Shown: one piece after another, positions 22,614 through 32,243 of the stretch
How the letters are laid out: each line of letters starts with the position of its first letter
Position numbering within the stretch: the first letter of the stretch is position 1
Assembly (NCBI RefSeq): GCF_001949145.1
Contig: NW_019091537.1
Location: forward strand, 1 to 64,000
DNA from: Acanthaster planci
Lineage: Eukaryota > Echinodermata > Asteroidea > Valvatida > Acanthasteridae
Direction: 5' to 3'
Length of the DNA: 64,000 nucleotides
Notes under the pieces: model-generated
What the model was told of the DNA's origin: nothing
The model's input: only the letters and a program-made list of their open reading frames with translations
Databases searched by the model: none
Position numbers and translations under genes: made by a program

Positions 22614-25095
22614 TGTCACTGACAATCAACAGGGACAGCTTCCCCCATGTCAGCCCCCACACACAGGTTACAGACCTCGACAGATTTGTGTCAGTGTGAG
22701 AACTGAAGGACAAAGGGACGGTTGTCAGTACGATCCTTGTCCCATAAGCAGGATTCATGGCTACTTTTGATGTCACATGAGGCATTTCACTCAGGAAATG
22801 AATGCGTGTGGAACACATTTCTTTTTGGTTTTTGTAATTTGGAGCATTTGTTATTACAAGGTTAATAAGCCGAGCGGCCTGTGCAACTTGCGCAGGACAC
22901 AACCCTTAATGAGCCACTTGGGTGTTGCTGGTACGTAATCAAATTGGAGCACGGTGTAGGTTATTCAAGAGCATCTGAAATGCATTTGAGGTTGGACCAT
23001 AGAGCCGTGTAAAATTACTACCGTACTCACTTGCAGTGCAGAGGCCTACTGGATGCATACATGTTCATGCACAAACCGGGAAAGCCTGAAATTTCATACA
23101 CTGCTTGCATGGTTAATTTTATATCTGTATTCTAAAGCAGTGCATCACGAAAGGCAATATGTCAAAAACCAAAACGTAGAATCAGTAATTGAGCGGGTTT
23201 TTTTGTCCTGTTTAAACAATACAAATGCGAATGTGTGCATACGTGCGCTGCAGCTGAATTTTGCTGGGGTTTTAACGTGTCTTACTACTGGTGAAAAAAT
23301 GCACTTACATACATGTATATATTGTTTGTGTATGTCATGCTCGTGGTTTGCATGCTGGGTACATTATTTGGTATGTTTCCTCAACTTTATTGTGTTTTAT
23401 AAATATACGCATTGATTCCTGAAAATTAATTTCAGTTCTTAGGACACCATCAAAGTTTCTCTGCGTAGGGAAACGAGACATAAGTGCTCTTGTCATTTAA
23501 TACAGCTCTGTAGATCGACTCTCGACCACTAAGCACGTTTGGAAGTCCTTTTTTGTTAGGTGCTTTGTTCTGGAAAGATTAGGCCCTTTTCGAATTCCAA
23601 AGTGGCTCGTTATCAGTCTTTGTGATATTTACGCGGATGCATTCAACTCTGGTAACAAGGTTCTGGCCCAGTTTCATAGCGCCGGGTAGTGGCCAATTTA
23701 ATGCTAACACTGCCTCTATCAGTTTCAGAGGGACCATTAAAACAAGTGAGCTTAACCCCTGTGGAAAAAAGTCGCTTAAATCAGTGGCATAGAAATCCCC
23801 ATGATCATGCAACTGTTCGCTCATTCGTGCTGTGACAGTGTTTAAACAAAATTATTTATTTCCTGTTAGAGTTTGTACAGCCTTTGTATCAACTGTTAAT
23901 CAGCATGGGCATCAACACCCACACACACACACCTCCCATGAAAAAAAATGAAAAATAAGAAGGCCGAGAAAGGATTCAGAGCGCAAGAAATGATACGAAA
24001 AAGAGACGAAAGGAGATGAAAATCACAGATTTGCTTGGAAAACCTCGAAATTGACCCCTTCCGTTGTTAATGGTTCATTGTTTTGTTGCTGACGAATGCC
24101 CCCTCTTCCCCGGAAATTCCCCCGTAGAAAAATGCTCCCCCACCCGGAATAAATCTTGGCGACGCCCACGTCAAGCAGTGACATTAAACTGGGCCCATAA
24201 ACTTGTTACAATTTAGAAAAGGTCTAGAAATTAGGAAGAAAAGAGAAAGGAAAACAAAAACTCCAAGAGATTGGTACATTGAAATGTGCTGTTATACAAC
24301 GGGAGTTGTAAAATGTGTCCTGAGTAGCTGCAAATGTACTCATTTATGTGGATGGAGAGTAGACGTATGTCTGATATTTCTATGGCAGTGCATGTATTTG
24401 TTGAATCTGTTCGTCGGGGTCAACTCATTAATGAGGTCAGTAGTCCAAACATTCAAGTTTCCTGTGGGGGTTCATTAGTCTTATTAAGGAGCAAGGTTTA
24501 TAAACCCTGGTCATTTGAATCGTTTGTTTCCGTGTGATCTGCTCACAGTCTGGACATGAAGTGGTTATTTTCTTCAGTAGCGGTGTGGACTTGCTAGCTT
24601 GACGATTCTGCGTTTGTATAGCGTGGAGTTTGAACAGAATATAGAGCGGCGTGCAAGTACGCGTAGGCGTGGTAAATTTAATAATTTAATGAGATGTTCG
24701 TGGCAATGAATACAGTGATTATGTTGTTTTTGATATAATCATGCCCTTATTTAGCATTGAAAGTTTCCTTTTGTTGAATGAAATTCTTTCACCAATTGCA
24801 ATGAAACAAACTTGAGCATGCACCATGAAGTTACGGTGGACATCCTATATCCAGCAAAAAAATGAGAGCGAGGAGTCCCCCCCACACCCACTTACACACT
24901 CTAAAGTATTGTTACTAAACATACCCCCCCAAGTCTGAAAAGAATTCCTCAGATTCCTGTGAGACAATGACCAACACAAAGTTGGAGGTTGTCTGTCTCG
25001 TACGTCCTTCATGCGGGACATCCAGTGTTAATCTAGCACAATTTACGCTAATGAACAGTGACAAAAGCATTCCTTTTTTACCCTTGCGTCTTGTG
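22614..25095. other. Intergenic between MRPL11 and the SINE
   Basis: No gene is supported. A short CA repeat lies at about 23919-23931. The 24060-24190 stretch has G/C-rich runs reminiscent of transposon ends but no matching partner end. Confidence 0.4.
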
Positions 25096-25440
25096 AGCGG
25101 AGTGCTGTGGCCTTGTGGTTAAGAGCATCGGATTCGTAGTTTGCGGGCAAAGCCGCAGCTTGCGGGTTCGAATCCAGCCTGCGGTCATGGTGTGGCGTTC
25201 CCTTGGGCAAGGCACTTAATTTGGGTACCTGTGAGGGTAGAGATGGTCATTGCGGTTGATTTAGCTGCTTTTTAATTTGCGCCGAAAAGGCAGCATTGAG
25301 CTGTATACTCCCCAGGGAGCTGAGATGGTGTTTGGGTTGTTTCATAGGCTCTGTGAGCAGGGGTAATAATGTTGGAATGGCGCCTTGATCGTTTTTCCGG
25401 ATAAGTGCGCTATATAAATCTACATGTATATTATTATTAA
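25096..25440 (+). mobile_element. tRNA-derived SINE, copy 1
   Basis: An RNA polymerase III A-box-like TGGCCTTGTGGTTAAGAGC starts near 25108, and a perfect B box GGTTCGAATCC lies at 25165-25175. The tRNA-like head is followed by a body containing GGGTACCTGTGAGGGTAGA and a tail with GCTATATAAAT, ending in TATTATTATTAAAA. The body and tail words recur in the copy at 50150-50360, so they belong to one family. The cloverleaf is too degenerate and the unit too long for a functional tRNA gene. Confidence 0.8.
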
Positions 25441-25995
25441 AAGTATATATACTTGTACATGTATCGGTGCAGGGCCGGATACGGGATGTTTTGCGGGGGG
25501 GTCGGGAAATTTTGTTTTGTTTATTGTGTGTAGCTACCACTGTTGGTGAAGCCGATTAATCTTTTTGTTTTATCCTTAACCGTACACGCAAAATGAGATC
25601 CCTTCGTGGGTTATGCTTTTTAGGAGATCTTCCAATCTTTACGTGCACCTAGGCCTCTTATAATTTTTTGAATGATGGGTAATGTGATTGCGTACACCGA
25701 GTCCCCGTGCGTCCGGAGCGGGCAACTAACGTATAGCTTCCGCCGCTCCTACGTTTAACAATATACTCGGTAAACGCAGCTTTCAAACACTTCTAAACCG
25801 GCTTGGAGTCGGCAGATGTTCCTGCAACAGGAATCTTGACTCAGAAGAACCCAAATGAAGTAAAGTGAAGCTCTTTGTAGACGTTGGAGACGAAGCCTCG
25901 CTTTGGAAAGTCACCCCCTTAATGTCTACATTATCCACTGCTGGTCGTCTTTGCTCTCGTCCCCGCTGTTTACGGTCGTCTCGATCTCGAAGTCC
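25441..25995. other. Spacer 3' of the STMND1-like gene
   Basis: Probably includes the 3' untranslated region of the minus-strand stathmin-domain gene. The word CAGGGCCGGATACGGG near 25470 looks like one hAT-type end, but I find no partner. Confidence 0.35.
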
Positions 25996-28900
25996 TCATT
26001 CGGCTCGTTGTTCTTGCTCAGCTAGGCGGCGCGCCACTGCTTCCCGGACGTTCTCTCGGTGCTTTTGGTTCAGCCACGCTCTATTACATGAGAAAAGATT
26101 GGATCAGGGTGAAACCCTTGAGAAATCGTCGATGGGTAACATTCGAACACTCCGTCTGAGAACTGTTATTTTGTCGGGAAGCTTGGCTTATTGTAGAAAT
26201 CCCAGTTAAATTACCCATGCACCTTTGGACCGGTTGACCTCATTCCTCCATGGTCGGCCACGCCATTGAATCGCCCTGGATTTTATTGAATAATACGGGC
26301 GATTCACAATAGTGCGCCTCCAAGAGTTTGTAACCCGTTGACCAATCACAACGCGCAAAATTTGTCGACCCTTTTGAAACGTGCATTGGGTCGACAAATT
26401 TNNNNNNNNNNNNNNNNNNNNNNNNNNNNNNNNNNNNNNNNNNNNNNNNNNNNNNNNNNNNNGTTTCCACAGAACAGGGGAATAAGGTTTGTACTTTGCT
26501 TGGCAAAAGGTATTATGTCTGGACTTTCCCAAGTTTCTGCATCCTGGGAGTTCGGTTGTATGACTTTTTGGCATGTGCACCTTTTCTACTCGACTCCAGC
26601 TGATACCCATTTCAGATTACATCAGTGAACTTTATTATTCCCTTCTCCTCTTTCTTTTAGTTTGGTGCGTTGCTGATCAGAAATGACCGGAAACTTCATT
26701 ATCTCAGCCCGTTTCCCCATATTTTATATACTTTCCGGTGATTATTGCATTTACGTTTAAGCCATTTCCATCAGCCGACAGTTCCAGGGTCTTTCTAGAA
26801 GGCATTTTCCCTCCACGTACACATCGACATGAATGATGGCCGGTTTAATGTTTAAGTCTTCGTTTTATCAAAAATAAGGCCGATTTTCAGTACATCAGTA
26901 CCGGTAGTCTTAAAATACTTTAAAGACCGTCGGCTTTATATTGGATGACACTGAGGACACGTTTTGCTATGAAAGGGCGTCATATCTGCCTATGTCTGAT
27001 ACCCATTATAGGTCACGTGACTTAGTGGTACAATCTGTCTAGACCTGTTTGCACGTAGGCGTTCCAGACGTGTGACGTTTGTCAAGAAGAGGCTCTGTTT
27101 TTTTGGCAACGTTGTCGGCAGCACGCTTCTGGCAGGCCTTATCTAAGCTCTCCACGACCTAAAAGGGAGCAGAATTCAGAATACGAACTTTTCAGCAAAT
27201 GTCATGATATAAGCAGGCAACGAAAAAAAGGTTTATTTGACAATCAGTCATATAAAACAAAAATGGCATGAAATCGTGAAATGGCAGAAATATAATCGTA
27301 AGGTAAAATCTTAGCTTTTCCTTTTAACTTGTGAAATGGAAGTCCAGATTTTATATTGCGATAATATTCTTCTCATTCTGTTCTCAGCCACTCACTATTT
27401 GCAGATTATATCTTCTGCCTCGCATAAAGATAGGCGCGTATTGCGTGAGGTGGCGCAGAACGTGATGAGCCACCATTGATCTCCCACTACAGTATCGAGA
27501 TCAATGTGAGCCATCCAGTGCTTTCTCGACAGTTTAAGACTGGCCATGTTACGTACACTTGGCTAATAAGAACAGTTAAACTTTAACAGGTATATGTAGC
27601 AATCAGTAGTGTCCATTATTTATTTCAAGTTTTTATTTCTTAAAAATGGTACCTAACCACTACCATCTCCAAACAGGAAGTTACATGGGCTTTTATCAAC
27701 AAAAATTGTGCACTAGCAAATTTTGAAAGCTGGCCAGGATGCTTAGAGTCTGTACCCTATTTTCATTTCAGAGATGCGATCTGGTATTGATGTTTTCTCG
27801 TTTTCAAAACTTTTCTTTTCTTGATAATTATCAGAGAAAATGTTGAAATGATTTTGGAACTTTTCGAATCTTGAAAATTGCTAATAGCAATGTGAAAAAT
27901 ATAGTTTAATGCACGAAACACCCCCTCTTTCCAAAAATCGTTCAGTCTCTTTGAGACTGATCGGAACATGTAACTCTACATCATTCACGACACCTAGTTC
28001 TGGCACTGTTTGCAAGACTCTCAGTGTGCTGCCCTCTTGTGTCACACTTGCGCTACATTCAGAATTAATGTTTAGACATACGAGGCAATATTCAATGGAA
28101 GACACTTGATCATAAGTCTAGAAGGGGGCATTAACAATGTTTTAAGGACGTTGTCTGTGTATTTCATCCAAAAACTTTGTCATCCTATACCCATCAATGT
28201 ATAAGAATCTTCAGCCCATGGGCTGAAGACATAGACTAAAGACATATACCAGTGCCACTTAACCCTCCCTAAGAATGTTTCAAGTCCATACCTGTTTGGC
28301 ATGGTCTCCCCTGCGTGACATGGCCTGGACACGTTCCCTCCTCTCTTTCCTCATCTGTTCTACCCGCTTGTTGTACGCTAGCTCCTTCTCAATGATCTTG
28401 TCGGCAACCCTCTGCTGCAGTGCGCGCTCTGCCTGGGCTGCTGCCTCGCTGTACTGCATCCCCAGGCGAGAGTGTACCCGGAGGCGCTCCTTTAGAGCAT
28501 CTTGATTAAGCTGATCGCCAAACGACCAATATCAATTAAAAGAAACTTACAGCCATATCAGACAAAGGCAGACTATGACAAGTTATCTTTCTTCTCTTTT
28601 TTTTATTTTTATATCATCGGCCAGATGTACCTTTCGTCGTTTTTCGGCAGCCTCCATCCTCTTTTTTAGTTTGTCGGCTGTCATGCGTTCCTGCATCGAG
28701 TGGTTCAAGTTCTTCTTGAGGCTGATAAGACGTGCTGGAGGGCGGTGTGAGGGCTGCGGAGCACCCCCAGAGCCAACCTTATCAGCCACGGTAAATGAGA
28801 TGGCACCGGATGCAGATGCACGCCACTCCAAAATGCCAGCAACTCTTAGTTCGTGGAGAATGTCCGCTTGAATTTGGCCTCGCTCTATAATAAATTTTGA

Positions 28901-30836
28901 CAAAGAAAGAAAGTCGGCGGAGAAGGAAACGCAACATACAAAAAATAATTTAAATTTCTGTTGGGATTCCAGTATAAGAAACAATTTTCTTAATATAAAA
29001 CAAAAATTACCACAAAATTACCACGTTGGTGGTTGAAGGTGTACAATTAAGTTTGTTATACAGCCGCGATGCGGGCGTGCGGCACTCATCCTAAACTCTG
29101 CTATACTATCATTGAAGTCCAAAGTTCGAAATTTAAGAGGGATTCTCAGTGTGCTAGTCACTCGGGCTTATGAAGCCCCAAGTTAGTGCCACTTTTACTT
29201 GGTAATATGTATTTCGGAGGGTGCACTCTAAGAAATAAAAGTTTAAATTTGCACCCCTATCATTGATTCCCTGTACATTGATGCACATATGCCCAAGTAG
29301 GGGTGCGCACGACCAAACTGTGGGGTGCATGATTGCATCATGTTGGGTTCTGCTATTGTATCAATAGGCATGCAAAGAAAACCTTTATTTCCAAGTGTGG
29401 TGCATGTTTCTAAATAAGTTGCGGCCACAAGCTACTAAGTTTTATTTACGATATCCATTTAATTTAGTGTTTATGCACATACTGTAGTGAAAGCAAGCAT
29501 TAGCAGAACCAGAATCGATAATGAACGAACTCGTTTGAAGAGTATGGGCCTACAAGCAAATACTTACCGCTATCTCTAATCACTCAGTTAGAGTAATGTA
29601 TAAGGATACGGCCGCAACATGGTATCTTGCAGCCCCAATTTAATGCGAAACATGCACCACCCTTCGAAATACGTACCACTTGGTAAAAGTGGCACTAATG
29701 GGGAGAAACGGAGAAGGGTCATTCTATAAATCTGTGGTCCAATTTTGTTCCCGTCCCTTTTACGTCTCACATGATTTTGAATGTTTAGAACTCACTGTTC
29801 AATTTTCAAAACTGAGTAAATATTTCAAATTACCTGCCAAATAAATAAAAAATAGTTTGAAATCAATTTCCATGATATATCCCTTGTCAAATAATATTCC
29901 ATGTCAGATGGTACTCATGTCAGAGGTAACAGGGACGGAAAATGTCACACTTTGGAGCCCAATTTTACAGAATGACCCATAACTCCGGGGTGCACCCCGC
30001 GACCATACAGAACGAATACGGATTGGCACACGTGTGTGTGTGGGGGGGGAGGGATGTCCACTGACCTGCTTTGGACAGCGTGGGATGCAGGTCGCTGGGT
30101 CTCGGGACGTTGCACGTGTCTGGGTAGATCGTAGCATCTTCAGGTCTGTTCGACGTGAAGAGAGAAGATTCCATTCGGCTGTTTGGCCGAACGCTGACGT
30201 CGACTTTCAGCTTATCGACATACTCAGGATTGTCGCCTCCTCCTAAGTGAGACTTGGCGGGTGTAACCTGGGCGAGAGAAGAAATGGACAATATTAAAAA
30301 AGGAGGCTAAACACGCTTAATATAAAATGCTTCCCTAAAGGCAAAAGTTGCCATGCTATAGAGCTTACGGAAATGCACTGTTGTTTTTATTTGATTAATA
30401 TGAACAACTCATGATAGCATGCAGTTATAGAGTTTATTAGCTAAAGCGTGACCTCTAATTTTGTTGTAATAAAATGTATCTGCATTTCTCTCCGTTTGTG
30501 CTAATTGAAGTTCCAGTAAAACATTTAATTTAACTTGTCAACACATTTCAGATTGATTTCAAAATGTTATTTCAGAATCAAGAACCACCTTGTAGTAAAT
30601 GTACATGTTTGTGCAAATATAGGCTACAGGCCAAGTTTGGTCAGAATACCGTTATAGTTCATGACAATTTCTCTGTGCACGAAATGAATTTTGTTATTCT
30701 GTACCTTCACTGCGCGAAAACGGATTCGCCTCCGCGCTTTCCCGTTGGGTCTTGACTCTTTTCGACGGTCAGAACGCTCGATGGCAATGGTACTGCTTAT
30801 CGGCATTGGTCCAATCCGAGATTTTGCACAACCCAT
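25996..30836 (-). CDS. STMND1: Stathmin domain-containing protein 1-like, frameshifted in exon 5
   Basis: Minus-strand exons: 30705-30836 (ATG), 30066-30267, 28631-28884, 28292-28510, 27045-27158 and 25996-26080 (TGA). About 334 residues result if one base is skipped in exon 5; human STMND1 is about 276. Exon 1 starts MGCAKS, a site for N-myristoylation (G2) and palmitoylation (C3), predicting membrane anchoring. Exon 3 has QADILHELRVAGILEW, then RPPARLISLKK and KKRMEAAEKRRK, the STMND1/stathmin signature. Exons 4-6 are charged helix (IIEKELAYNKRVEQMRKERR, NQKHRENVREAVARRLAE), the tubulin-binding type of repeat. Exon 5 begins VVESLDKACQKRAADNVAKK, then a run of seven A throws the frame off. 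Function in microtubule dynamics is inferred from the family. Confidence 0.75.
26291..26401. mobile_element. Palindromic MITE, family P, copy 2, cut by the assembly gap
   Basis: It starts TAATACGGGCGATTCACAAT and continues GTGCGCCTCCAAGAGTTTG and CCAATCACAACGCGC, closely matching the left arms at 15025 and 61570. The turn into the second arm (GGGTCGACAAATTT) is reached just before the Ns. The right arm is not present after the gap, so it must be inside it. It lies in intron 5 of the stathmin-domain gene. Confidence 0.7.
26402..26462. other. Assembly gap of 61 N
   Basis: A run of N. Frames that appear to cross it are artefacts. It begins within the second arm of a palindromic repeat. Confidence 0.95.
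28208..28229. repeat. Perfect 22-bp palindrome
   Basis: TCTTCAGCCC followed by ATGGGCTGAAGA reads identically on both strands, centred on CCATGG. It sits 63 bases beyond the exon 4 donor in intron 4 of the stathmin-domain gene. Confidence 0.6.
29183..29698. mobile_element. MITE with TTAGTGCCACTTTTAC ends
   Basis: The left end TTAGTGCCACTTTTACTTGG is mirrored by CCACTTGGTAAAAGTGGCAC plus TAA on the right. Similarity continues inward for about 45 bases (GTATTTCGGAGGGTG against GTATTTCGAAGGGTG). It is 516 bp, noncoding, and lies in intron 2 of the stathmin-domain gene. A TWA-type (Harbinger-like) target site is possible, since TTA/TAA sit at the edges. Confidence 0.6.
29716..29978. mobile_element. 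MITE with GGGTCATTCTATAAA ends
   Basis: The termini are GGGTCATTCTATAAA on the left and TTTTACAGAATGACCC on the right, with CCGTCCCTTTTA against its complement further in. The interior is AT-rich. A related single end occurs near 49640-49688 (AAAATGTCACACTTTGG to ATAGAATGACTCA). Noncoding. Confidence 0.6.
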
Positions 30837-31014
30837 CTCATTTGAAGTTAGGTGATTTATACTTACGGTCTGGATTGCGGGTTTCAAAGATTATTTCAAA
30901 TATGAGATTGAAACTGGACTAGTTAGCGTAATAATTTATGCATTGTTTTATCACGGTTTATTGTGTTTCCTTGGAGAAGGCACCGTTTGTGACCTCATAA
31001 ACTGAATGCGCGAC

Positions 31015-31215
31015 CATAGAGTACCGAAGTGAATATGTCAGTGTGTAAAAGGCATTAGCGTGAGAACCAGCGCGTGAACCAACACGCGCGCGTACTCCAT
31101 TCGTTTGTACTGCACTTCCTGGTTCACAGTGACGTCACACTTCAGAACTGGTTCTCGCGCTAATGCCTTTTACACATTAATTGTGCGCGTGAGGTATTCA
31201 CTTCGGTACTCTATG
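31015..31215. mobile_element. Palindromic MITE with CATAGAGTACCGAAGTG ends
   Basis: CATAGAGTACCGAAGTGAAT at the left is matched by its exact complement at the right end, giving a perfect inverted repeat of about 21 bases. The arms resume further in with GTGTAAAAGGCATTAGCG and GAGAACCAG. About 201 bp, noncoding. Confidence 0.7.
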
Positions 31216-31754
31216 TGTGTGAGTGTGCTTGCGTTTGGAATAATGTCTTACCCCGCACGTTTTTAAACCCCCTCGACTTAATGCACATCATGTCAGTACA
31301 TAAAATCCCCAAATAATTTTGGGTCTCCGCAGTTTAATCGCGGGATGAATTAAAATTTTTGTGCCACACACGGTCCTTGAAATTTGTCCCAATTGCACGG
31401 AGCATGCTTTGCGCGAAAAGCCCTTCTCGTCTTTCATTTAAAAACAAAAAAAAGTTCAGTCATGTTCTCTTTTCTTTTTCAGAGTGAAAACGGATAACAG
31501 CTTAATCAATTGGTCCAGTATGTAAGAATGAAAAACAGTTTCATTTTTCATTTTTGTAATGTAAGAAAGGTCTTTGTAACCCATCGAATAAAACGTGGAA
31601 TACCAGGAAGGAGCAACTCCGTCACAAAGAATTTTTTCCCATGCTCAAAGGCAACTTTCATCTTGAGAAATGCTCCGAGACATCCGTGACTCCTTCTGAA
31701 TTAAGTGTGCAGTCGAACAAAATTGGGTTAAAAGTACCAAAAAGAGAGATTACT

Positions 31755-31945
31755 TTGTTTTTCGTTTTCGACTGGGACAAGAAACGACTTCTGCATCTTT
31801 TTCTTCATTTTTCGTTTTCTAATCAAAAAACGGAAAAGGACTTTTTTTGGTTTCTGTTTTCAAATCAAAGAACGGAAGACAATGTGTTTTTGGTTGTTTG
31901 ATGTTCGTTTTCAAATCGAAAAAAGGAACGAACGAACGAAACGTA
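31755..31945 (+). repeat. Degenerate tandem repeat, TTCGTTTTCAAATCAAA-type unit
   Basis: Three to four imperfect units with a period of roughly 48-55 bases contain TTCGTTTTCNAATCAAA, then ACGGAA. This generates a Phe/Lys-rich open frame (31641-31901) that should not be taken as a gene. It ends in a short ACGA microsatellite. Confidence 0.5.
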
Positions 31946-32243
31946 AACGGACCCTCCTCACCCCAAAACTGCACGGGTACTCTTCACACCTGTCCCAGGA
32001 CACTGGTTCCCGTCGTTACTCAATCCACTGCTCCCCTTCTCATCGGAGAATTGATTTCATCAGTAGTCATTGTGCCTAAATGAATGACGTCTGGGTACTA
32101 GATGAATAAGTTTGTACGTGATGCATGCACGTACGTTAGCCAACTATAAAGTGGCACTCTGGACTGTGGAAAACTAAGTTGCGACACGTTGGCGTACAGG
32201 CAGCAACGTTTGGCCTACAATGATTTCATGCTTTTGAGAGAAA

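Larger units (their letters stand above)
30837..32243. promoter_or_regulatory. Shared divergent upstream region of STMND1-like gene and SCYL1
   Basis: The two genes start head to head, 1407 bases apart between their ATGs, so their promoters probably lie here. I see no convincing TATA box. The stretch includes a MITE (31015-31215) and a degenerate repeat array (31755-31945). Confidence 0.4.

Noticed and set aside
25096-25180. Functional tRNA gene
   Set aside because: A and B boxes are present, but the spacing and the long body with SINE tail show a SINE head. No clean cloverleaf forms.
26206-26628. Open frames spanning the N gap on both strands
   Set aside because: They include translated Ns and follow a palindromic MITE, so they are artefacts.
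31641-32083. Phe/Lys-rich frames upstream of SCYL1
   Set aside because: They derive from a degenerate tandem repeat and have no splice or domain support.
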